Below the pieces are notes generated by a model that was given only the letters and a program-made list of their open reading frames with translations, searched no databases and was not told where the DNA came from. DNA of 29,350 bases from Collybiopsis luxurians FD-317 M1. Taxonomy: Eukaryota > Basidiomycota > Agaricomycetes > Agaricales > Omphalotaceae. Positions 1 to 10,077 of the stretch are shown here, one piece after another. How positions within the stretch are numbered: position 1 is the stretch's first letter; every line of letters starts with the position of its first letter. Both the position numbers and the translations under genes were made by a program. The stretch spans positions 264,653-294,002 of the forward strand of contig KN834817.1 of the NCBI GenBank assembly GCA_000827265.1. The letters run 5' to 3'.

Positions 1-7
1 TTTTTTG

Positions 8-49
8 TTTTTTTTTTTTTTTTTTTTTTTTTTTTTGGGGGGGGGGGGG
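8..49. repeat. Homopolymer junction: T run followed by G run
   Basis: Positions 8-36 are an unbroken run of T, followed directly by 13 G (37-49). Read on the minus strand this is a C run followed by a long A run, which could be the poly(A) tail of a retroposed sequence running off the left edge, or a sequencing or assembly artefact. Nothing inside the window decides between these. Confidence 0.6.
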
Positions 50-330
50 TTGATTATTTTGCGTGCTTGTCACACCAGTCTGCTTTTCCTTTTTTTAATG
101 CTCTGCAGATGCTGCTTCATCTTCAACTTCAATCCTCCTCTTGCATTTCACCAATATATTTTATAAGATTTCTGGTAGTATAAGTTCTCTAGGATAATAC
201 TCTAATATTGTTTCCATTTTCAAAATTTTCATCCTTGTTTTGCTGCTGTCCATTTGCTGATTGTGAGCATTCTCATTGCTTGCCTTTCTTATGTTCCTTA
301 TGTGTACATACTCACATGCTGCAACTCTAG

Positions 331-1431
331 ATGCCTGTCTCCCTTACCTATGCCCAACAAGCCATTGTTGACCGCATGTCAATTCACAGTTCTTCCAGTG
401 GCAGTGGGCAGTTACTCCTACTTGTGACTGGCTGTTCAGGTTCCAGAAAAACAGAGATTTTGCAGGCCATCTACTTGTATTTCCTGTCCATTGGTGCATC
501 TGACCTTGTTTTCAAAGGTGCTTCCTCTCCTCAGGGTGCTTCTCTCATTTCAGGTCTATCCCTTTCATCCAAGACACCATTGTCTATCCAGGTCTGTGGT
601 AAGACACTTTTCCTCTTCAACAAGGTGGTGTCCATTGAATCCTATCACCTATTGAATCTTTCTGAGGTCTTGCAGAAGAGCACGCCTGCTGATAAATTGT
701 CTTCATTCTTTGCAGGTCACGACATCATTCTATTCCTAAACTATCATGGATTCTCAGATGCTCATTATCCTCTTTGGGATCCATGCATCACTTGTTCCCT
801 GCCCATTCTTTCCTATTTCACTTCCCATATGGAGTTGGTCAATTGCATTGCTCCCTTTGACCAAGACTGGTTGCACTTTACTGCCTCACTCAAGACCCTT
901 ACTGTCACAGACTCCAATATATGGATGCCATGCCTCTCTGTTACATCTTTAGATGATATAGGGGAACTACCATTTCAAATTCTCCATGGCCTTAAGATTA
1001 TTACCACTTCCATGGACTGTGTTTGCACCTGGAATGATCTTGTAGCAGAGAGATTTGCTTCATTATCTGCACATGTTTTATTTTATTCCAACCCTCAAGA
1101 TGTCTGTGCCAATCTTGATCTTGATATTCTGAATCCTGAGGATCTATGTTCCATTTTGGATTTTATTTCCATGGGTGGTCATGTCCTTCAGTCTGTTCCA
1201 CTCTGCAAAGGTATGCTGGTGACAATTGTCAGCAGTGACAAAGACTGCTATTGGGGTAAGATTGTTGAGATCATTCTGGATATTCACGACCCTCATTTCC
1301 ATACCAGGCCTCTTAGATCAGTGGTCTTGCTCAACTACCCTCCTTCTACTGTAGTCATTTGCCTGGACAATTCCCTCACAGACAGTCAGGATCACTTTGT
1401 CACACTTGTTCCATTGGTATTCTGTTTCTGA
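331..1431 (+). pseudogene. Degenerate PIF1-like helicase fragment (transposon-derived)
   Basis: An open frame of 366 codons that starts directly after an in-frame TAG. Residues 1-80 resemble the start of the PIF1-like helicases carried by basidiomycete Helitrons: SLTYAQQAIVD, then a hydrophobic strand LLLLVTG, then GCSGSRKTEIL in the Walker A position, then ASSPQGASLISGLSL in the position of motif Ia. Later parts fit the family order: KVVSIESYHLLN where the Walker B strand is expected, GHDIILFLNYHGF at motif III, and GMLVTIVSSDKDCYWG near residue 290 like the strand after motif IV. The Walker A is degenerate (the Gly before Lys is Arg) and the DE of Walker B is lost, so ATPase activity is unlikely. 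It lies upstream of, and in the same direction as, the Helitron Rep half at 3.5 kb, but its sequence differs from the better-preserved helicase at 9.6-8.3 kb, so it is probably a remnant of another element. The family call rests on pattern only. Confidence 0.45.
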
Positions 1432-3479
1432 GTTCCTAACCCCCTCAACACAAATGGCCAGTGGTTGATTATCACCCACTGCCAGATTGGGGTTCTGCCA
1501 AGATTCGCTTTGTTGGAGAAAGATTGCATTGGTCAGTTCTTCAATCATGTGGTCCTTGATATCGATGCTGGTTTGGGTCACTACCATTCTCTTCCCTTCC
1601 TGTTTGATCATGTTCAGTCTGCTAACCATATATCTGTCACTTCTGCAATATCTATTGGAAGTATAATCCATTCCATTTCATCTATCTCTGCATTTTCTGA
1701 ATCTTCCTCTTTGCTTACTTTGATGCAATTGTGATCCACCCCTCCCGTAACATTCTCATCTTGCTTCTTCAATCCATCTTGCCCCTCTTGACCTTTTTTT
1801 TTTCTAACTTGATATACGGTATTGTACATCAGGATGAGTCTAATTTTTCTACATTCCTTTTCTAATATCTGTCCTTTTTATTATCTTCTTTACTTCTATC
1901 TGTCACTTGTGTCTTGTTAATGCCACACATCATGATTGATCACTTCGCCAACTTCTGTTTCATCTTCCATTCTTGAACATTTGTAATGAAAAAGGTACAC
2001 TTAGAATATATTACATTGATTGTCTGCAATATATTATCAACTATAAGTATGTGAGCCAAGTAAATATATATTGACTGTATGTACAGCAATATTCAATCAA
2101 CTACTATATACAAGCAAGGTACATATACAATGGCTATCAAGATTAAGTTCAAATAGAGCCTTGCACCCTGTCACTCATGTGCGCATGATTTCCTGACCAG
2201 ATTTCATTAGTTGCTTCCAACAGAAATGAAATGCCACTGCTTACTCTTGGAACCAGAACCAGAGCACCCATTTGTCCTAGGTGGTCATGTTACGCAGTTC
2301 TCTGTGCCCATCCAATGTGAGAGCGATTGTGTGAGCGGTACAGTATCAGGTACTGAGACTTTGGGTGCATGTCTTTGTGTCACTGCAAAGTGGAAGTGTG
2401 AATGGCAGGTCACTGAAGATACAGACTGCCATATTCTCAGCTGGATTCACTTTGCTGGCTTGTATGAAGGTGATTAGCCCAGTGGTCATGTTGGCAGGGA
2501 GATACATGGATCCTTTCATAATCTTGTTGAGAGACATAAGCCATGCCCCCTGTCCAACAGGAACAGGCAGACCAACAACAAGGTCAACCCCAATTGGTTG
2601 AAGCAGAGGTTCAGGACAGTCAGGATGGATAACAAGTATTGTGAAGGTCCTATGATTTGCCTAAAGATGTGTCATAAGGAGTTATTTCCTAGGCGCACAA
2701 ACACTCACAGTATCAGCTGCATGTTGACTCTCACAAAGTGTGGCTAGTTCTGAAAGAGTTGAAAAATTGCTCATGCTGGTTAATGGTAGAGTTGAGAGAT
2801 GAATATGTGACAGCCTTTCAACTTATAAATTTCACATCCTGCTTCTATTTGCACAATCACATGGTGGTGTGTTGATAGCCTTTGATGCTTGCACTCTTTC
2901 TGTTTCTTTGTTTTTAATCTGAAATGCTACCTTATACCTCTGTATTTACTCAACCTGGTTCATTTTCTTGTTTTACTTTCTCTTGTGTGATATCTGAATA
3001 CAGACTTGGTGTTCTTCCGTAGCTCACTGCTCTCTATTGAGCTGTTGTGTTTCCACTACTCTATCCTTCAAAGGCGTGAGCTTAGATTTTCTTTACTCTG
3101 TTCGAGTCATTCTCACTTGCTCCTTGTAGCATATGTGCACTCTACTGCCTCATTGCACAGTGTTTCATATGTGTCAAGATTTCATCTTCAGCAGTTTACT
3201 GGTTCTACTGCATCTGGTGTTTACAATTTGCTGGGCCTGGTCCCATATCTTTATTGCATCTGAAGTTTCTGCAGTGTCTCTGTGTACGCTGGTAATCCAT
3301 ATCGCCCTGTCTGGCTGTTACAGCTATCAATGTTCAATCCAGTTCATCTTCTTGCCTGATGACTTTGTCTACTGTGGATGCTCTGAAAGACTGAGGTTGT
3401 TTTCTGCATTGTATCTGATGATACTGCCTACACCTCATCAAGGTTACCATCTTGGTGGTGATTGTAAGCCCAAAGTGTC
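1432..3479. other. No recognisable gene; AT-rich, low CpG
   Basis: The stretch holds only short frames on either strand. The first 300 bases may be the decayed C-terminal continuation of the helicase fragment, but I see no motif VI. From 3133 an open frame runs in the same phase as the Helitron Rep half downstream, but its first 110 codons are a hydrophobic string with no match I recognise, so I start the Rep feature later. Polypyrimidine and ATATA-rich tracts occur around 1790-2110. Confidence 0.5.
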
Positions 3480-5511
3480 CTATGGTACTATGTCATTGTC
3501 TTTCCATGTTGTGGATTCTGCCCAGCCTGTCTCATCCCAGCCTACTATATCTTTGCCTCCTATATCTTTGCCTCCTCTGAGTATGTTTGATTTCAGCATT
3601 GGCATTAACTCTTCTTTGCATGCCCTGTCACTTCCTTCCTCTGAATTTACTTTTTCTGTCTCACTTCTGCCCAAAAATCCCTCCATCTGTGTCTGTGAAT
3701 ATGAACATTCTCCTCAACAGCATGAAGGCAATTTAGACAACCCATCGCTTCAATCCTGTATGCATTCATCAATTGATGCCAGGACTGATCCTGAATGTAA
3801 TTTCCCTCCTAAACCTATTTCTCAGAGCCATATTGATAATGTTATCCACTGATTCGTGACTGCGTCAGATCTGTCTATGTTTGAGAAGGGCAGTTGTTCT
3901 GTATGTGGACAGCTGTGCCTGCTGTCATTGTTATCTCCTCTAGCCAATATCAGGAATATGCTCCATATTCTTAAATGTGACAGTGTAACCAGAGTTCCTT
4001 GTTCCAGTGTGTCAGATCCTGTGGTAGAACATCAGGGTCCTGTCCTGGATACAATGTGTAATGACATGGTTTGTTCAACTTGTAGGTCTTCAATTTGACA
4101 AGGAAAGGTTCCTCATTATGCACTTTGCAGGGGCCTATGGCTGGGCAATGTTCTGCCTGAACTACAAGACCTATCTTTCTATGAATGACTGCTAGTATCC
4201 TGTGTACGACACTCAAAATGTTTTGTCCATGTCCAGCATGGCAAAGTTAGGGGTGAACATTCTAAACTCATTGCCAATGTTGTTGCATATGAAAACCCAA
4301 CACCTAAAATCTATGACATTCTACCACCTCCTAGAGATGATATTAGTGAAGTACTTGCTGTTATGTTTTCAGGCCCATGCAAACCCACCAACAATGACTA
4401 CAAACATGCCCTTCTGTTTGTGAGATGTAATCCAGTCACTCATGCTATCAAATGGTGCATTCTGAACCACTCTGACTATTCAGATGTTACATTTTCTCTG
4501 GAGAATCTCAACAGTTATTGTTCTGATGTTCCAATTGTCCCTGTGGAGTACTTCCAAAAACACTCCAACTGCATGGCTGAAGGCATTAGTGTCCACAACA
4601 ACTTGGAAGATGACAGTGTCAAAGGTGAATGTGTATTCACTGTTCATGGGATTGTCAGAGAGAACCTTCAGAATATGTCAACTGAGCAAATCCATGCTCG
4701 AGCTATAAAACATTTGGATGATGAAGGAAAGTTCCTTTGAACTTCCCATGTGCCAAAGCCAGAGAGTATTTGGAATAATGTCCAACTATATCCAAAGATG
4801 TTTCCGTGGCTCTTCCCTTTTGGTTTAGGCGGCATAGGTTCTAGCTCATTATCCTCCTCAAAATTGTTGGACCAGATGCATAAGAGGCTCTTAATGATGT
4901 ACCACAATAAACAATTTCAATTAGATATGTCATTTGCTTTTGTGGCTTTCAGTCATGAGCAAATCAAAGCCAGTACAATGCAGGCCTTTCTTCTTGCTAA
5001 CACAAAGAATTTTGATAACATCTCCACAAGGCTTTTGACTGTGGACCAGTCCATTCTGAAGCAGCTGGCTTTGCATATGGCAGCCGGTGAATTTGTGAAA
5101 CCTTTGAATGATTCTGAACAACAGTGTTTCTTGTTGCTTTGAGACTTAGATCAAGCCTCTTCTAAAACAAAAGGATCAGTGTACAGTAAAAGAAGCATGC
5201 AGCTTGAGATTTGGTCACTGGTTCCTCATGTAGGAGGCCCTTCGTGGTATTTCACTTTGGCCCCATGTGACTTTAAACACCTGCTATGTATATACTATAC
5301 AGATATGCAACAATGATTTGATGTTCCCCTTCATTCTGACTGAGACTGAAGGAGGCTCTTGAGCCAAAATCCTGCCGCAGCCACTAGGTTTTTTCATTTC
5401 ATGGTTACGCTATTTCTTGAGATTGTTATTGACACACCTGATGCACCCAGTTTGTTCAGACCAACAGCAGCTTATTATTGCACTGTGGAACAACAAGGTC
5501 AACTCACTCTG
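3480..5511 (+). pseudogene. Helitron Rep/helicase, N-terminal half (broken at the HUH motif)
   Basis: One reading frame (phase of 3856) carries the start of a basidiomycete Helitron Rep-helicase. After a proline/serine-rich leader it shows the zinc-type start CSVCGQL with CSTCRSSI (3890-4095), then IYDILPPPRDDISEVL (4310), FSGPCKPTNNDYKHALL (4365), the block LYPKMFPWLFPFGLGGIG (4786-4840), KRLLMMYHNKQFQ, FSHEQIKAS, then RFFHFMV and TVEQQGQLTL just before the break. In the family the next residues are the catalytic HLH. Here the gene stops after CTG at 5511 and MITE sequence follows. The frame is interrupted by eight stops, all TGA (3850, 4096, 4186, 4738, 5140, 5314, 5341, 5347). Those at 4096 and 5140 sit where the family has Arg. 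The missing C-terminal half lies on the minus strand from 11733. The true N-terminus is not determined. No activity is expected. Confidence 0.85.
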
Positions 5512-5574
5512 AGATTGTCCAGGATTTGGGGGGTATCTCTGGGCAACCTGGACTTAGGGGATTTTTTCCTGATG
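5512..5574 (-). repeat. Right-hand piece of the CATCAGG inverted-repeat MITE
   Basis: The 63 bases read outward to the terminus CCTGATG at 5574 and contain AGGATTTGGGGGGTATCTCT and GGGCAACCTGGACTTA. The same block occurs at 11834-11898 and, inverted, at 29289-29350. The inner side (CTGAG at 5509-5513) overlaps the last codon of the Helitron half, a microhomology at the breakpoint. The dinucleotide GT at 5575-5576, in the ankyrin fragment, matches the GT on the other side of the element (complement of 11899-11900) and is taken as the target duplication. Confidence 0.75.
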
Positions 5575-5754
5575 GTGACCATAGTGAATTTTTTGCTTGA
5601 GAATGGAGTAGGTGTAAATGCTCAGCCTGAATATTACAGTAATGCCCTTCAGATTGCAGCATCAGAAGGGCATGAGATCATAGTAAATCTTTTACTTGAA
5701 AGGGGAGCACATGTTAATGCCCAGGGTGGCTATTATCACAATGCCCTCCAAGCA
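5575..5754 (+). pseudogene. Ankyrin-repeat fragment of the split NLR gene
   Basis: Reading in the phase of GTGACC gives about two ankyrin repeats: TIVNFLLENGVGVNAQ, then NALQIAASEGHEIIVNLLLE, then RGAHVNAQGGYYHNALQ. Spacing and wording (NALQ-A-GG-IV-LLLE-GA-VNAQ) are the same as in the minus-strand ankyrin repeats at 11.9-12.2 kb, which belong to an NLR. The fragment begins in the middle of a repeat, directly at the MITE end, and stops at about 5754, where unrelated sequence begins. It continues the repeat cut off at 11899 on the minus strand, so I regard it as the displaced 3' part of that NLR. Alone it has no start, and the TGG-to-TAG run-off after 5770 gives no sensible C-terminus. Confidence 0.8.
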
Positions 5755-6789
5755 AATCCAGGGTATTCCTGGAAGACTAGGTAACCTGAGAGTCCTGAAG
5801 CCACTTGGAATATGGGTGAATCCCTTGGATACCCAAGGTATACCTCTGGTTACTACAGATACAGCCTCAGGTCCTGGGGGAATGTCTCATCACCATGGGT
5901 TTGTCATATGTGCAATAGGTCTAAATAAAATGCAGCTTTTTATACAATGGTCAGTTCACTATCGGGGTTATCATGGCATGGCAAATGCAATCCTTCTATT
6001 CAAAAGAGCCTATTTGCCTTGATTTATATGCTTGATACCTATCACTGCAGTGCTGTTAATCATTCTGAGATATTTCCTACTTGTGGGGTGTGGGCCATTG
6101 CACTTTGCATGTGGCATGTACAAGTCTGGAGATTGCATATACATACAGTAAATCAGACACATACTTTATGGACATACATTAGTTACACAACAATACCATT
6201 GTTCAAGTATGTGAGCAACCTCTCCTTCCATCTGCCACTTTCATCAGCTGTTTCTGTCACAGCATAATTGAAATCAATCAGGAGATTGACACTGATGTTT
6301 AGTATGCTGCAAAGGATAAGGACATATACAGATCCCTTCAGACCTTTCTGTTGCACCTCCATGTTGATACGAACAACCTGATCCTGCAGCAGATCCTTCA
6401 CTTTGCTGATGACTCTGATTTCACTACAACATTTCATGCATTTAACATAGTAATGTCATGTTCCATCTTGTTCAGTGCATCACTTTTTTTTTTTAAATTA
6501 TATTGCAAGGTGAAAAGCATGTCCTCTCATAGAGGTTTGCTCATACAACAGCGAGTTTAAGTCTGACTCTATTACTGATCTTCCCTGATTTGATGCAATT
6601 CAACTGTCTCACCCTGGATGTAAGAGTTCCCTCCAGTCCCCATCCATTGCCAGATACTGTAAGTACTTGCACAGTGTAGCTCGTGGTGAACAGGAAGTTG
6701 CAGTTCCTATTTTCAACACTTCAAACAACTGAGCAAGAATAGCAGAATGGAACACATCATGCATCAATTACAGACAGCTTTACTTCAAA
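5755..6789. other. Repeat-derived sequence without a gene
   Basis: From 5755 to about 5885 the sequence is GC-richer and full of CCTGAG/CCTCAGG words, loosely like the MITE interior at 11743-11830, and it truncates the ankyrin fragment. The remainder is AT-rich. A block at 6091-6129 is a diverged copy of sequence at 28071-28100. The last 230 bases are the 3' flank of the minus-strand Helitron half. I found no hairpin plus CTRR that would mark a Helitron 3' end. Confidence 0.5.
6091..6129 (+). repeat. Dispersed repeat, CpG-decayed copy
   Basis: TGGGCCATTGCA followed, after eight extra bases, by GTGGCATGTACAAGTCTG. The copy at 28071-28100 reads TGGGCCATCGCG and GTGGCGTGTACGAGTCTG. Each CpG of that copy is TG or CA here. 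Similarity fades after about 40 bases, although ACAACAAT words further on hint at a longer relationship. Confidence 0.5.
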
Positions 6790-7782
6790 CTAATTCAATC
6801 TGCGATACACCATGGTAGAAACTCTTCCGCCAGACAATTGTGTTAAATCAAGACTTGTTGCATCCACCCCTTCAATCAAGGCCACACCGCTATTGCTCAT
6901 GCTGTTGTGTGCATAAACTTGGCCTTTGCTCCCAATAATCCTAGACATGTAATGGGCATGCTCGCAATCATAATATGCAAGCCCTTTGATGGTGTAAGTC
7001 ACATCAGTTCTGTTCACTTTGACAAGAGCTTCTGTATCTATCATAAAGTCATTCATTCCATTGACAGAAAAGGCAAGGATGGGCAGAGCATCAAGTAAGT
7101 CTACATATCTGAACAGTGGACCTCCGCATGTACTGCAGCTGTTACCCAATTTATAGTGGGGAATGTTTTGTATCCAATTGGACATGGAGACCAGTGGCAT
7201 CTGGAAGGGACCAACCAAAACTGTGGGAAGCCAGGGTCTGGGCTATCTCTGAGATATATGACCTGCACCGCATATGTATTTATACAAAAAACAAGGAACT
7301 TCCAGCTTGAGAAGCTCCTTGACAACATCAGTACTGCTTGTGTATTGACCCCATCGCATTGGTGAATGATGCTGAATGGCTCTTCAAAATTTGTCCCTAA
7401 TGGATTCCAACAATAGTGTACCTCTGCTGTGGGCAAGTAAATCCTTGTTTATAGCTTTCAGGTGGACAAACTTCTCGAACAGGTGAGCATCCTCCATCCA
7501 AATTTGTTTAAGGATCAGAAAAAATGCATCATATGCACAGCTATTATTGGACCAACACAAACATAGAGGTCCAATGCTGTCTCCAATTGGAGGAAAGGAC
7601 ATGGTAGATGCACATGAACTGGTCGTCAGCTTCATTGTTTGCAAAGAGAGAGGCATAGGTAACCCAGCCTGTGTCTCTTTTGCTTTTGAGCTGGAGTTAC
7701 CCTTCACTCAAGACATTGACAGAGTACTGGGAGTTGTAGGCAATCTGGGCTGACTCAATTTCAATGATGAGGATGAGTTTCC
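6790..7782 (-). pseudogene. Cysteine-peptidase-like C-terminal domain of the Helitron protein
   Basis: Same reading frame as the helicase upstream. A linker rich in Ser/Pro (7782-7600) leads to SNNSCAYDAFFLILKQIW, which has the form of the Cys box of ubiquitin-peptidase-like papain-fold domains (Cys codon 7537-7539). A helical middle (WGQYTSSTDVVKELLKLE), a CxxC (CSTCGG, about 7125) and WIQNIP follow, then the His box LAYYDCEHAHYMSRIIGSKG (His codon most likely 6952-6954) and YAHNSM, where related proteins have His-Asp. The frame ends at TAG 6790-6792, probably near the native end. Internal stops are TGA at 7708 and 7384 and TAG at 7243. From family knowledge, basidiomycete transposon helicases often carry this domain at the C-terminus. 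What it does there is not known to me. The Asp-to-Asn change (codon AAC at 6906-6904) suggests loss of activity. Confidence 0.7.
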
Positions 7783-10077
7783 CTAAACCTGTGAGTTTGG
7801 GGGTGTAGGTAGTGCCAGCAATAATACCTTTGCCCTTTTCCTATTACTTTCAGGCCACCCCATAACAGAATCTGGCTGTTTTTGTTTCAAGGAGTTAACA
7901 TTGCATACAGCAGATTCTGTGGGAGGGGGTGACTGGTTGACTATTGGGCTGTCTGATTCTGCATTGACTTGTTTTTTATTTTTCTTGCAAAATGCATTTT
8001 TGTCCACAACAGACCAGCACATATCTGAATGCTGTTCCTCTGTATATGGATCACTATCACTCCACCTGATGGCTGAATGTGCATGAGTGGGGACATAGTC
8101 TTTGCCTTTCCATTGACAAAAAGATTCAATCAGAAGTGACCACATACATCCTTGCACAGATGTATCTAGAGCGCTGTCATACCTGAGATGCATAATGTCA
8201 TCGAGCAACTCCAGCTCACAAAATTCTTTTTGCAAACAACCTGAGGCTCCACCAGTAATGACTTTTGGATCAAACCCTTGAAGTATAGTTGTATTCACAA
8301 TGCTCCTGCCTTGAGAAAGGGCTGTATAGAAGGCATGATGGTCTCATAAAGAATTCAACATGACGGTAACTTTATCCATACTATGACCTTGGGATGCATA
8401 CACAGTCATAGCAAAACCCAGTAAGACATCAATCTGCTGTCTAGAGACATATATTTTACTGTCATCTGATAGAAGGATATAACCAGCATTCTTTCAAGGC
8501 AGAAGGGGAACTACATTCATTGGCAAACCTTCTAAGTTCACAGGTGTAGGGCACTTTTCAAGCTCAACAAAAAGGGTATCTAATACCAGATTACTGTGCG
8601 TACCTTTTGAAGTGTGCCAACAATATACTGTAGCTTGTTGACCTTTTGTGATATTCAACTCAGTGGCCACGTTATACCTTATGATGACTGACAGACCAAA
8701 ACAAAGAGATAAAACAGGGGGGGCATGGTTTTCATGCACCGACACAGGCAGACCCCATAGAAGATGTTGCAGTTCGTTGCTCATGGTATTAACTTTTGAC
8801 TTTGACTTTCTCTTAACGGATGCCTTTTGTTGACCTTCTCCTGAAGTTGTAATGGTGTCTGTGCTATAGAAATTTGTCAACTTTTGGAAGGTGTCAGCTG
8901 CGAACTGCAAACAACTGAGTCTATTGATCTCATCTTTCTGCCAATTCTCATTGACAATAATTGGAGCATCATGCCAAGGTGCAGAGCCAATGTAGTGAAG
9001 CCCAGGCTTATTGGATGAAACCAGGGTCTTCAAGAATCGAATATCTTCAGGCATACACACTTTATACTGCATATTTTCCAAAGCCCTTTTGAATTTCACA
9101 TCATCAATACTTTCACCTTGATTCCTCATATTCTTGCACAAAATTACCACTGTTGTAACTTGATGCCAAAGTGATTTTCCAATGACTGTGTAATTGCCTT
9201 GGAGCATAGTTCAGTTTAAACCAACAGTATGACTGAATAAAGAAACACTCTCACCTCCAACAGGTGGCAACTGGGCAAAATCTCTGACAAATATCATATT
9301 CAAACTGCCGAAAGCATCAATTAGTCTGTTCCTCACAGTCACTAATCATTCTGAGATCTTGTACATATCAATACAGGATAGCATGGAGACTTCATCCAGA
9401 ACCATATATTCAACACCGTTCAATCTGGAACAAACTTCAGCTAGAGTTTTTTTGCCTGTATATTTCACCTGTCCATTCAGACCAAGAAGAAAATGATATG
9501 TGGAACCTCTGAGCAGCGCAGCTGCATTTCTGGTTGGAGCTGACACCACTATCACAAAATGACAGTTTTGAGCCACAAAGAAGTGTAAGAGTACATTAAT
9601 AAACTGTGACTTTCCAGTTCCACCCATGCCTCCTACATACATTTGTAAAGGATCTAAATAAGATACAGAAATATGATGAGCTACAATATGGAAGGCTCAT
9701 TCTTGCCCACTGTTTAGGCAGAACTGAGTCAACACAGATTGTATGAGATTCTTTATACTGCTGTATTCGATACCCAGTTTGTCGAAGTACAATTTATCAC
9801 ATATCTCTGCAACATTAGAGACAAAACTGTTGTTTTTCTTTGGCACCTCAGTACTACCAGTGAGCAGGCCAGAATTGGATGAAGCATTAGCATGTTCCTT
9901 TCTTGCAGACAGAACACAATCACGAGCATCAGAAATCAAGAGATTCCACACCAAAGGCTCACATCAAGCAATTGCTAAGGGGGGAGTCATTTGGCATGAA
10001 TCACTTTTAGCACTTGATATTGAATTTGTCCAACCTGAATCAAAAAGAATGTCTCTTATTTCTCGGGCCCCCTTTTC
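7783..10077 (-). pseudogene. PIF1 helicase domain of the Helitron protein
   Basis: Continues the Rep frame. Order seen: a conserved block before the helicase (WNLLISDARDCVL, then LNSGQE-stop-AFHIV at 9720-9680, where the family reads QERAF), Walker A GMGGTGKS (9630-9607), motif Ia SAPTRNAAALLRGSTYHFL, Walker B YMVLDEVSML, motif III VRDFAQLPPVGG (about 9275-9240, with Arg for the usual Gly), motif IV region QVTTVVILCKNMRNQ (family NMR), the pre-VI strand CFGLSVIIRYNVATELNITK, and motif VI as YASQGHSMDKV with YTALSQGRS (8430-8305). This is the superfamily 1B 5'-3' helicase that unwinds DNA during rolling-circle transposition. Stops at 9964, 9697, 9346, 9211, 8494 and 8344 are all TGA. A TAG at 7783 ends the linker. 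Walker A and B are intact, but the protein cannot be made in full. Confidence 0.85.

Noticed and set aside
1318..1671. Minus-strand frame of 117 codons
   Set aside because: It overlaps the plus-strand helicase fragment, contains no motif, and looks like a shadow frame.
7101..7436. Minus-strand 111-codon frame in another phase
   Set aside because: The Helitron phase reads family-like sequence here (WGQYTSSTDVVKELL, then WIQNIP and CSTCGG) despite stops; this longer frame does not.
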